Under the pieces are notes generated by a model. That model worked only from the letters and a program-made list of their open reading frames with translations, did no database searches and was not told where the DNA came from. 64,000 nucleotides of DNA from an uncultured Polaribacter sp. GTDB taxonomy: Bacteria > Bacteroidota > Bacteroidia > Flavobacteriales > Flavobacteriaceae. The stretch covers positions 1 to 64,000 of the forward strand of contig CALSOT010000007.1 of the NCBI GenBank assembly GCA_943788045.1, in the 5' to 3' direction. Both the position numbers and the translations under genes were made by a program. Below are positions 1 to 8,305 of the stretch, piece after piece. How positions within the stretch are numbered: position 1 is the first letter of the stretch; each line of letters begins with the position of its first letter.

Positions 1-1515
1 GGTAATGAAATTTACGATGCGCCTCACTTTGGTATAAAATACCGTCAATCTAGAGAGTGTGTTGCTGAAAAAAATAAGATTCACGACTTGCCAAATTACC
101 ATTATTTTGATGGTGGAGCTTTGTACGTAGGACTCGGAAATAATTTTTATCAAAGAGAAAATTTGGTAAAAAATAATACTTTCTATAATATTCCCACAAA
201 TGGGGTGTATTTAGATAATTATACCATGGGTAATTTTGTGGAAGGAAATGCTTTTTATAATGTTGGGAATTCAACATCTGGAGCTAATTACGCGGCTATA
301 TATAACCATGGTGGAGGACAATCCACCTATAAGGATAATGTAGCCATAGATTGTAAAGTATTTATTAAAACAGGAAGTCATGTTGTTCGGGGTAATGGAA
401 CTAGCTCCTATAAAAATATTCAGTCTTGGTATAATGCTGTGCAATCTGGAGCTGGATTTTATAAACCTTCAGGCTTATATTATATGGATTTCACTACTAA
501 ATATAACAGGTCTGATTTAGGTAGTTTCATTGATATTTTAAGCGATTTACCTACTATTATAAAAGATGAACTTCCGGGTATTACTTCGTCTGATCAATGG
601 AAAACAAAGTACGAAGTTTGGGATCAACAGGGTTACGAAGCTATGCAGGATGAAACGAATTCAACAGGTATCAATGATTGGCAACAATGGCGTAATTATT
701 TTCAAATTCGCTATCAATCTTCTACTATGACAAATAATTTAAGTTTAAACACAGATCCATCAAAAATATACACAGGAGGAACAGGTACTTATAGCGCTGT
801 AACTTTAGGAGATGGTAAAGTATTTTGGGAGTTTAGTCCCTACTTCGATAGAAACAGTTCTGGAACAATTAATGGAGCAATGACATTGCACTCGGCTAAA
901 AATAATGAAGCACTTTCCACAGAAGAAACAACAAGCAGTTTTCCTAATTTAGTTTCCAATAACTTGATTAATGAAAGTAGTTACAGTGCTCTAAGTTATT
1001 CAGGAGGGAACCTTTTAACCCCGATTAATTTAAACCTTGAAAATAGGGGGGATAAAGTCACTACGGCATTACTTGAATGTAATAGCTCAAATAGCTGTAA
1101 TGCCATTGGTTTGGAAAGTTTTAAATATCAAACAGAAGTATCTTGTATTGACGGTGAAAAGAATGATAATTATACTGCTATTCAGAAAGATGAATCGACT
1201 TTAGATTATTCAATAGATTTATCTTCAGGTATAGATAGTAAAATAATCACTTTATTTTTTCTAGTTGATTGGGATACTTCTGGTCAGCCAAACGGTTCAT
1301 TTGATGCCGCAGTTGCCAATTTTCCGGATAAAGACTTCATTCGATTTGATGGAAGTCATACAGGATTTCAAATAAATTCCATAGACAAACTAAAGAGTGA
1401 TTGTTGGAATTGGAACAGAAGAGTAAATGTTGAAATTGAATACACAGGAACTGATTTTAATACAATTCACGAGTTAGGTTTAACATTTAATCCTAACAAT
1501 AACTTTACTATCTAA
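1..1515 (+). CDS. Secreted right-handed parallel beta-helix protein, 3' part (cut by window edge)
   Basis: The reading frame is open from base 1, so the 5' end lies outside the window; the TTG at 88 is only an internal codon. About 504 residues are visible. The first 130 or so show repeated short turns rich in Asn (for example 'VKNNTFYNIPTNGVYLDN' and 'VEGNAFYNVGN'), the ladder pattern of right-handed parallel beta-helix polysaccharide-active enzymes. The remainder is a Gly/Ser/Asn-rich all-beta region that I do not recognise, perhaps a carbohydrate-binding module. The frame ends at a TAA at 1513-1515, and a T9SS sorting domain follows in another frame at 1521-1829, so the protein seems to have lost its export tail by frameshift. 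The substrate cannot be inferred. The secreted-protein reading rests on the T9SS remnant and the beta-helix fold. Confidence 0.7.
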   Translation, partial: GNEIYDAPHFGIKYRQSRECVAEKNKIHDLPNYHYFDGGALYVGLGNNFYQRENLVKNNTFYNIPTNGVYLDNYTMGNFVEGNAFYNVGNSTSGANYAAIYNHGGGQSTYKDNVAIDCKVFIKTGSHVVRGNGTSSYKNIQSWYNAVQSGAGFYKPSGLYYMDFTTKYNRSDLGSFIDILSDLPTIIKDELPGITSSDQWKTKYEVWDQQGYEAMQDETNSTGINDWQQWRNYFQIRYQSSTMTNNLSLNTDPSKIYTGGTGTYSAVTLGDGKVFWEFSPYFDRNSSGTINGAMTLHSAKNNEALSTEETTSSFPNLVSNNLINESSYSALSYSGGNLLTPINLNLENRGDKVTTALLECNSSNSCNAIGLESFKYQTEVSCIDGEKNDNYTAIQKDESTLDYSIDLSSGIDSKIITLFFLVDWDTSGQPNGSFDAAVANFPDKDFIRFDGSHTGFQINSIDKLKSDCWNWNRRVNVEIEYTGTDFNTIHELGLTFNPNNNFTI

Positions 1516-1520
1516 AAATA

Positions 1521-1829
1521 ATGAATCTGTACTGTTCACAGAAAATAAACTTAGCAGTAAAGATAAATGATCCAAGTTTATCTGTTGGTGATTATAATGT
1601 AATATCTAGTTTAGTATATCCAAATCCGGTGAAAGAGCTTTTAACTATTTCTAATATTGATACTATTAAAAGTGTAGAAATTTATACTATTCTTGGAACA
1701 AGAATGAAATCTATAGTTTGTGACAAAAAGAAAGTAGTAATTGATTTATCAGAGTATAGTACTGGCGTATACTTAATAAATATAAAAAAGTCTAGTCAAA
1801 ATGAATTTATAAGGATTCTAAAAGAGTAG
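1521..1829 (+). pseudogene. Detached T9SS C-terminal sorting domain of the preceding gene
   Basis: This encodes a typical T9SS type A domain: a 'VYPNPVKELLTI' start, then a 'VEIYTILGTRM' strand, 'IDLSEYSTGVYLINI', and the terminal basic-aromatic pattern ending in 'FIRILKE'. Such domains are always the C-terminus of larger secreted proteins and have no signal peptide of their own. It lies directly after the beta-helix gene but in frame 3, whereas that gene is in frame 1. Frame 2 is open from before 1502 to 1567 and reads plausibly as a linker ('SKNNESVLFTENKLSSKDK'). The original gene may therefore have run through frames 1, 2 and 3, which implies two +1 changes, or through 1 and 3 with a single deletion. 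The alternative is a sequencing or assembly indel. Confidence 0.7.
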
Positions 1830-2070
1830 AATTCTGAAACATACATTTACATAAAATTTCTAAGTTTTAATATCCTATTGTAGGTATCTGTTACAAATTA
1901 TTTTTCCTACGATAAAAGCCTTGTAAAATGTTTTATCTATAAACGTTTTAAATATGTTATAAGGGTTTTTGTCCTTTTTTGAGTAATTTATATCTTTAAA
2001 AATTATAGTTTAACAATGAGTTTTTTTGTAATATCTAATCCATTCCATTCGAGTTGAATAGAATTTAGGT

Positions 2071-2310
2071 TTATTTAAGTACTGGCCATTTCAAGGAAGA
2101 CAGCATCAGCAGAAATGGAGTATAGAAGGTAATTCCGGCACCCGCAATATAAAACTTCCATGTATCACTTTGTACAGTTTCTAAATCAAAAGAATTGTAA
2201 GAAATTATGTGCCAAACGTAAGGTGTTGCTTTTTCAATATTTATAGCCAATTCATTGGTCTTAGAGTCAAAAATACTTTTTGTTTGTTCTAATGATTCTA
2301 AAAGTGCGAT
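2071..2310 (-). pseudogene. C-terminal remnant of an integral membrane protein
   Basis: On the minus strand a 79-codon stretch runs from just after an in-frame TAA (2311-2313) to a TAA at 2071-2073. It has no usable start codon in its N-terminal half. The translation looks like real protein: 'ATPYVWHIISYNSFDLETVQ' is followed by a hydrophobic segment 'FYIAGAGITFYTPFLLMLSS' and a short 'LKWPVLK' end. That composition, with Trp, Tyr, His and one clear membrane segment, is unlike random AT-rich sequence. I read it as the decayed 3' end of a transporter-like gene and cannot name the family. The neighbouring 1830-2070 holds nothing I can support. Confidence 0.5.
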
Positions 2311-2333
2311 TTAATTGCAGTTCTAACTAAAAA

Positions 2334-2364
2334 AAAACTCAAAGAAATATTTTTCTTTGAGTTT
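2334..2364 (-). terminator. Intrinsic terminator downstream of the 2393-3208 gene
   Basis: A perfect 14-bp inverted repeat (arms 2334-2347 and 2351-2364, each AAAACTCAAAGAAA or its complement) surrounds a 3-base loop. Runs of A on the left give a U tract for minus-strand transcripts. It lies 29 bases past the stop of the minus-strand gene at 2393 and could act in both directions. Confidence 0.8.
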
Positions 2365-2392
2365 TATAAAATTAAGGAAGAATACCTTAGTG

Positions 2393-3208
2393 TTATTCTT
2401 TCATGAATTTATAAGTTCCAATTTTATCATTAATAACAACTTTTAGAATATATACACCTTCATTTAAAGCAGATACATCTAATTGTGCTTTACGTAAATT
2501 ATATGCGTTTTGTAAAACTTCTTGCCCTAATAAATTGTAAATCTTAACTCCTTGAATTGGATTAGCTGCTGACAATTCAATAAAATCTTTGGTAGGATTT
2601 GGTGTAAAAGAAAAATTATAACGCTGCTTTAAATCGTTAGTACTAAGTGATGCGTCATAAATAACTTTAACAGTCATTTGAACATTTTGTAAATAATCTG
2701 AATTTCCATTAAACACTGATGTTGTAGGAATAATATTTACAGCATTTGCTAATTCAATTTCAGTATATCCAGATTTTGAATTCCATGTAGTGTTATTACT
2801 AAAATCTATAGTAAAAAAAGCATAATTTAATTTCCCAACAGAAACGTTGTTACAGTCGGTTGTAGCAGCATCTTGAATGTCACCACCTGTAAAACCATCA
2901 ACAATAAATTCTGAAGTATTTGATGTGAAAATATCTGACTTTGTCAAGTCAGTGCCAGAAATTTTTAAACCTTTAGCTGCAGCATTTTTGAATCTAATCT
3001 GAGCAGTAAACCTTAGTGTATTTATTGCAGCATCATCTGTTTGAATAGTTAGAACGTTATTCTCTAAATCATAACTATTGTCTGTTGATGATGAAGAAGT
3101 ACAATCAATATGCTCTGCATACAAAGCAGATGGAACAAATTGACTCATACTTTGAGAGAGGCTAAATTGGGTTACTAGAATTAATAGTAAAGTAATTTTT
3201 TTAATCAT
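2393..3208 (-). CDS. Secreted protein of unknown function with T9SS C-terminal domain
   Basis: This is a 271-residue protein. Residues 1-18 form a signal peptide (MIKK, a hydrophobic run, then S-L-S-Q). The middle, about 20-185, is all-beta, Asn/Thr/Ser-rich, and has two cysteines in 'IDCTSSSS' and 'TTDCNNVS' that could pair. From about residue 200 a T9SS type A domain begins ('YNFSFTPNPTKDFIEL') and ends in 'GTYKFMKE'. It should therefore cross the outer membrane by the type IX system and be released or attached at the surface. No catalytic motif is visible. It is a single-gene unit on the opposite strand to the adjacent PUL operon, with its own terminator, so a role in glycan use is only suggested by position. 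Confidence 0.8.
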   Translation of the reverse strand: MIKKITLLLILVTQFSLSQSMSQFVPSALYAEHIDCTSSSSTDNSYDLENNVLTIQTDDAAINTLRFTAQIRFKNAAAKGLKISGTDLTKSDIFTSNTSEFIVDGFTGGDIQDAATTDCNNVSVGKLNYAFFTIDFSNNTTWNSKSGYTEIELANAVNIIPTTSVFNGNSDYLQNVQMTVKVIYDASLSTNDLKQRYNFSFTPNPTKDFIELSAANPIQGVKIYNLLGQEVLQNAYNLRKAQLDVSALNEGVYILKVVINDKIGTYKFMKE

Positions 3209-3779
3209 AATAAAAGAGTTTAAGTTTAATAATTCATTTAAAAAAACTAAACTAGTAATATATTTTTATAATTTCTTGTTATAATGTAACAAAAAATACA
3301 ATAAATAGCACAAAACATAAGTTTTTGTAGTTTTTATTAAATTTTTATCGCCAACATTTAAAAACTTAAGAACGGTTTTTTTAATGTACGTTTTTCTCTT
3401 CTTTAATTTAATTAGTTGATTTAACTTTTTCTTTCTAGTTTGTCTCATTTTTGTGAGCTTGTTTTGGTGTGGTCTTATTTTTTATCTTAAGTATTCTACT
3501 CTGTTAAATTTTGTTGCAGGTAAGTAATTATATGTAGTTCTTGTATTATTAAAAACTAAACAATCAATTTTAAGTCGGTTTATTAGAGTTAGGGAAGAAT
3601 AATTAGTAACTATTTCTTTTTATAAATGAGGCTTGGGGAGTTGGAGAAGGTGTTTGATTTTCTATATTTTCAAAATTAAAATAAAGGTAATATTTATGTT
3701 AGTTTTTGTAATATGTGGTATTAGCAAAGTAGCTGGTTTTGTATATTTTTACTTTTTAAAATTATAATTACCATAGATT
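3209..3779. other. Intergenic region between divergent genes
   Basis: This 571-base AT-rich gap separates the minus-strand T9SS gene (starts at 3208) from the beta-helix operon (starts at 3780), so promoters for both should lie here. I found no clean match to the Bacteroidota -7 element TAnnTTTG for the operon. A short lysine-rich reading frame at 3266-3448 (minus) has no signal or domain and looks like chance. Confidence 0.5.
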
Positions 3780-5990
3780 ATGAACACACGTATTATACTA
3801 CCCTTAATTTTTTGTTTTTTCACTTTTCACTTTTCTCTTGCAAAAGATATTTTTGTGTCGCCCAAAGGAAACGACTCAAATAACGGTTCTAAAGAAGCAC
3901 CTTTTTTAACTATTGATCGTGCTAGGTTGGCTGTGCAAGACGAGCTTAAAATTGGGCTTACGGAAAATATGTATGTAAATTTAATGGCCGGAACGTATAC
4001 TTTAGATGAGGCTGTTGTTTTTGGATTGGATGATTCTCCTTCGGGAAATTTTACAGTAACCTATCAAGCATTTAATAGTGATGAGGTGATTATTACTGGA
4101 GCAAAGCCTGTGTTAAATTGGACCAAGTCTGAGAGTGTAGGAGGAATGCCTGCAAAAAGCGTGGGGAATGTTTGGGTAGCGGACATGCCAGAGGGAATTG
4201 AAACCTTTAGAACACTTTTTGATGGCAATCAGCGATTAACTAGGGCAAGAAGTGATGATTTTAAAATGCCTTTAAAAACTGAAATTAGAAGAGCGGATAG
4301 TCAAAACACTTATTATAATAAGGATAGAATTCATTTACGAATGGTTCCTTATCCAAATAATGAAATTAAAAATTGGGACAATTTATCTGATGTAGAGGTT
4401 GTTTTTAATCCGGTTCCTTGGAATTTGAATATTATTCAATTGGAATCTGTAGATGTTAAAAATAAAGTTGGTTATTTAGCTTTTGAAGCAAATGCAATGC
4501 CTTTTACTAATAAAAAACATAGTATTGCTTGGGTAGAAAATGTTATTGATTATTTAGATGAACCAGGAGAGTGGTGTGTAAATACTAAAACTAGAAAAAT
4601 TTACTATTGGCCTAAAAGCGGAACTCCTTCAAAAAATATTGTTGCGCCCAAATTAATGGAGTATTTTAAAGTTGCTGGAGAGACTTTTTACGATTTGCCT
4701 TCAGATACTCCTGCAAGAAATATTAATTTTAAAGGACTAACATTTACACACGGAGACAGAAGTGTTTGGTTTAAAAATAGAAAGGGTTGGGGTATTCAAC
4801 ACGACTGGGATACTTTTGATTATGGAAATGCGATGTTGCGTTTTAGAGGAGCTGAAAATTGCGAAGTTACAGAATGCAGGTTTACAAATAGTGGTGGTTC
4901 AGCAATGCGTTTAGATTTGCATGCGCAAAATATAACCATTAAAGATAACTATATAGATTATGTAGGTCATATGGGAATTTTATTGGTTGGTTATGGTCCT
5001 GGAACAAAAGACGTAAATAAAAATAATACGATTCAAAATAATATTTTGCATCATGTCGGGCAGGTTATTTGGCATGGACATGCCATTTTTGCTTGGCAAA
5101 GTGGTGAAAACAAAATCGCAAATAATTATATCCATGATGTGCCTAGAAAAGCAATTGGTTTGTGCGGAGTTCGTTGTCAGATTTTGATGAAACCAGATGA
5201 TAATTTTGATGAAGCTTCAAGAACTATTCGCTGGTATGATATTGAGAGAACGGTTGATAGTACATTAACACCTCAAAGAAGATATGCTCCATATTTACAT
5301 GCTAGAAACAACGTTGTTGAGTTTAACAGAGCAGAAAGAACTTTGTTAAAATTAAGCGATGGCTCAAGTATTAATATATCAGGAGCGGGAACTGGTAATA
5401 TGATACGTCATAATTATATTTACGATGTGCCACACGTTGGTTTTAGAACGGATGATTGGCAGGAAGGAACAACATTGGTAAATAATATTGTACATAAATC
5501 AGGAAACTCAGCTTTTATACACAAGGGAATTAATACCATTGAAAACAATATCATAATTGATTGCGCCAGAGGAATTCATTTTAGAGCTTATCCACAGCAA
5601 TATTTTGTTCCAGAATCTGATATTAAAAGAAACATAATTTATAGTACTTCAGAAAAATTTGTACCGAATAGTATATTTAAATGGGGGAAAATGTTTGTGC
5701 ACCAAGCAGGAACAAAATCAATGCCCTATGAATATGATATGGATTATAATAATTATTGGTGGCCAGGAGCAACCAAAGATTTAGCTTTAAAGCAAAAAAA
5801 TGGAATTGAAGCAAACGGTGTTGTTATGGATCCTAAATTTAAGGATTTAGAAAATTTTGACTACCGAATTAAAAATAAAGCTTTAATTAAAAAAATAGGG
5901 TTTAAACCATTCGACGTTAGTATCGAAAGTTTTGGAATTACTAAAGACTATCCTAAAAATTTCCGAGAAAAAGATAAAACTTTGAAATAG
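3780..5990 (+). CDS. Secreted right-handed parallel beta-helix enzyme, paralogue 1 (GH141-like, tentative)
   Basis: A 736-residue protein with an N-terminal signal peptide ('LIFCFFTFHFSLA'). The mature start 'DIFVSPKGNDSNNGS' and 'PFLTIDRARLAV' are the DUF1565-type opening seen in many secreted beta-helix glycosidases and lyases. Coils of the helix follow, for example 'ENCEVTECRFTNSGGSAM' and 'NNTIQNNILHHVGQ', with conserved blocks 'LDLHAQNITIKDNYIDYVGH' and 'GPGTKDVNKNN'. Length and architecture fit glycoside hydrolase families of this fold such as GH141 (which includes fucosidase and xylanase activities), but I cannot assign the family or catalytic residues from sequence alone. It is the first gene of an operon; the next gene, 19 bases downstream, is its paralogue. 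There is no T9SS tail, so it is probably periplasmic. A lyase activity is the main alternative. Confidence 0.75.
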   Translation: MNTRIILPLIFCFFTFHFSLAKDIFVSPKGNDSNNGSKEAPFLTIDRARLAVQDELKIGLTENMYVNLMAGTYTLDEAVVFGLDDSPSGNFTVTYQAFNSDEVIITGAKPVLNWTKSESVGGMPAKSVGNVWVADMPEGIETFRTLFDGNQRLTRARSDDFKMPLKTEIRRADSQNTYYNKDRIHLRMVPYPNNEIKNWDNLSDVEVVFNPVPWNLNIIQLESVDVKNKVGYLAFEANAMPFTNKKHSIAWVENVIDYLDEPGEWCVNTKTRKIYYWPKSGTPSKNIVAPKLMEYFKVAGETFYDLPSDTPARNINFKGLTFTHGDRSVWFKNRKGWGIQHDWDTFDYGNAMLRFRGAENCEVTECRFTNSGGSAMRLDLHAQNITIKDNYIDYVGHMGILLVGYGPGTKDVNKNNTIQNNILHHVGQVIWHGHAIFAWQSGENKIANNYIHDVPRKAIGLCGVRCQILMKPDDNFDEASRTIRWYDIERTVDSTLTPQRRYAPYLHARNNVVEFNRAERTLLKLSDGSSINISGAGTGNMIRHNYIYDVPHVGFRTDDWQEGTTLVNNIVHKSGNSAFIHKGINTIENNIIIDCARGIHFRAYPQQYFVPESDIKRNIIYSTSEKFVPNSIFKWGKMFVHQAGTKSMPYEYDMDYNNYWWPGATKDLALKQKNGIEANGVVMDPKFKDLENFDYRIKNKALIKKIGFKPFDVSIESFGITKDYPKNFREKDKTLK

Positions 5991-6009
5991 ATTAATAATT
6001 AAATTAATT

Positions 6010-8289
6010 ATGAAAAAACTCATTTATATAATATTCGCAATTGTATTTCTCTCTTGTAGCAAATCAGAACAAGAGACAGTGTTTTATGTATCACCTTTAG
6101 GAAATGATGCCAATATTGGTTCTCAAGAAGCGCCATTTGCTACCATCGAAAAAGCGAAATTGGCAGTAAGAAAATTATCTTCTGAAAAAAGAGAAAAAAA
6201 CATTACTATTTTTTTAAGAGAGGGAACACATGTAGTTAATGAAACTATTGTTTTTGGTTTAGAGGACTCTGGTTTTAAAGGAACTAAAGTTAGCTATGAA
6301 GCTTATAAAGATGAAACTCCGATTATATCGTCTGGTGTTGCTGTAAAAGGTTGGGAAAAATTAAAGGAGTACCCGGTAAGTCTACCTAATGTGGCTAAAG
6401 GCAATATTTGGGTTGCTGATATTCCAGAAGGGATTGATAGATTTTACACGATGTTTGATGGGAAAACTAGAATTCCAACAACACATAAAGAAGGTTTTAC
6501 TTTTAAAGATATTAAATATGAAGGAGCAAAAAGTATGAATGTTCTTCATAATAAAGACCGTTACTTGTTGAGAAAATTAGAATTTGAAGGTGGCGTTTTA
6601 AAAAACTGGCCAAATTTAGAAGATATTGAAGTTGGATTTGCGCCAGTGCCTTGGACAATGAATCTTCTAGAATTAGAATCTGTTGATGAAAAAAATGGAA
6701 TTGCATGGACGGTGTTAGAAGCGAATGCACCTCCTGCTGCTAAGAAGTCACATACAAAACCTTGGGTAGAAAATGTAATAGATCATTTAGATACTCCCGG
6801 ACATTGGGTGGTAAATACACAAGAAAGAAAAATATATTACTGGCCAAAAGAAGGCGAGCCTTCTGCAAATTTAGTGGTGCCAAAGTTGAAAGAATATATT
6901 CGAGTTGAAGGCTTAGTTGACTATGAAGGGGCAACCGATATTCCAACAAAAAACATCGCTTTTAAAGGGATTACTTTTATGCACGGAGAACGTGATTCTT
7001 GGTGGAAAGGTCATAAAGGATGGGGAATTCAACACGATTGGGATAAGTTTGACAGAGGAAACGCAATGGTACGCTTTAGAGGTGCTGAAAATTGTGAAAT
7101 AACCGAATGCCGTTTTACCAATAGCGGAGGCTCTGCAATAAGATTAGATTTACACGCTCAAAATATCACCATAAAAAATAATATGATTGATTTTGTTGGT
7201 CATATGGGTATTTTATTATGTGGTTATGGTCCTGGTACAAAAGATGTAAATAAAAATAATACAATTTCAAATAACGTCATTCATCATGTTGGTAGAGTGA
7301 TGAAAATGGGCGCTGCTGTATTTGCCTGGCAAAGTGGTAGTAACACGATATCAAATAATTTAATTCATCATGTACCACGAAAAGCGGTTGGTATTTGTGG
7401 TATTCGAGTACCAATTTTGCAAAAACGTGATATAGATTTTGATGAAGCTTCAAAAACAATCAGATGGAACGAGATTGATAATGCGATTAAAGATGAAGGA
7501 ACTTTTTGGCAAAAATATACTCCGTTTTTACACGCCAAAAATAATATTGTTGAAAACAATGAAGTGTATAGAGCTTTAGAGGAATTAGCAGATGGTTCTG
7601 CGCTAAATGTTTCTGGAGCGGGTGAAGGAAATATTATGAGAAATAATTATGCCCATCATATTACAAGTCATGCTTCTGGAGTTATGAGAACTGATGATTG
7701 GCAGCGCGGTACAACTTTTGAAAATAACGTTATATACATGTCAAATGTAGCAGCAATTGTTCATAAAGGGTATAATAATATAATTAATAATATTATTGTT
7801 GATTGTAGTTCAAAGGAGTCTATTCGGTTTGCGTCATATCCCGATGAAGTAGCAGATTACGGGTCAAAGATTCAAAATAATATATTTTATGAATCTGGTA
7901 ATGCAATAAAATACTACAATATTTCTTATAGAGCTTCTGAAGGAATTTCTAAACCAGAAGATTGTAATGCAGATTATAATATTTTTTATTGTGCAGAAAA
8001 CTTAGCGGCTGCAAAAAAATATGTTGCTTCTAAAAGAAAAGACGGCATTGATAAAAATAGTTTAATTGCTGATCCTTTATTTGAGAATATTGGTGATAAA
8101 AATTTTAAACTAAAAGAAAATTCTCCAGCTTTTAAAGTAGGGTTTAAACAAATTGATATGAGCTCAATAGGCTTAAAAGAGAATGAATTTCCTGCTAAAT
8201 TCATGAAATATAATGTACAAGATATTGACGGAAGACGACCTAATTTTCATAGAAATAAGGCAGATCAGGAGATTTATGATTTCTGGTAG
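6010..8289 (+). CDS. Lipoprotein right-handed parallel beta-helix enzyme, paralogue 2 (GH141-like, tentative)
   Basis: A 759-residue paralogue of the preceding gene product. It shares long identical blocks such as 'GWGIQHDWD', 'RFRGAENCE', 'CRFTNSGGSA', 'LDLHAQNITIK' and 'GPGTKDVNKNN'. The signal is different: 'FAIVFLSC' is a lipobox with Cys 16, so this copy should be membrane-anchored, while copy 1 has a signal peptidase I type signal. The DUF1565-like start is 'VFYVSPLGNDANIGS'. Differences cluster at the coil after 'HHVG' (HGHAIFAWQSG in copy 1, MGAAVFAWQSG here) and in the C-terminal third, where this copy continues about 25 residues further. The tandem arrangement 19 bases apart implies duplication followed by divergence, perhaps for different linkages or cell locations of the same pathway. 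Confidence 0.75.
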   Translation: MKKLIYIIFAIVFLSCSKSEQETVFYVSPLGNDANIGSQEAPFATIEKAKLAVRKLSSEKREKNITIFLREGTHVVNETIVFGLEDSGFKGTKVSYEAYKDETPIISSGVAVKGWEKLKEYPVSLPNVAKGNIWVADIPEGIDRFYTMFDGKTRIPTTHKEGFTFKDIKYEGAKSMNVLHNKDRYLLRKLEFEGGVLKNWPNLEDIEVGFAPVPWTMNLLELESVDEKNGIAWTVLEANAPPAAKKSHTKPWVENVIDHLDTPGHWVVNTQERKIYYWPKEGEPSANLVVPKLKEYIRVEGLVDYEGATDIPTKNIAFKGITFMHGERDSWWKGHKGWGIQHDWDKFDRGNAMVRFRGAENCEITECRFTNSGGSAIRLDLHAQNITIKNNMIDFVGHMGILLCGYGPGTKDVNKNNTISNNVIHHVGRVMKMGAAVFAWQSGSNTISNNLIHHVPRKAVGICGIRVPILQKRDIDFDEASKTIRWNEIDNAIKDEGTFWQKYTPFLHAKNNIVENNEVYRALEELADGSALNVSGAGEGNIMRNNYAHHITSHASGVMRTDDWQRGTTFENNVIYMSNVAAIVHKGYNNIINNIIVDCSSKESIRFASYPDEVADYGSKIQNNIFYESGNAIKYYNISYRASEGISKPEDCNADYNIFYCAENLAAAKKYVASKRKDGIDKNSLIADPLFENIGDKNFKLKENSPAFKVGFKQIDMSSIGLKENEFPAKFMKYNVQDIDGRRPNFHRNKADQEIYDFW

Positions 8290-8305
8290 GATAAAATAAA
8301 AAAAA

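Noticed and set aside
3266..3448. Minus-strand 60-residue lysine-rich frame
   Set aside because: Composition follows the AT-rich DNA, with no signal peptide, domain or start context; it lies in a divergent promoter region.
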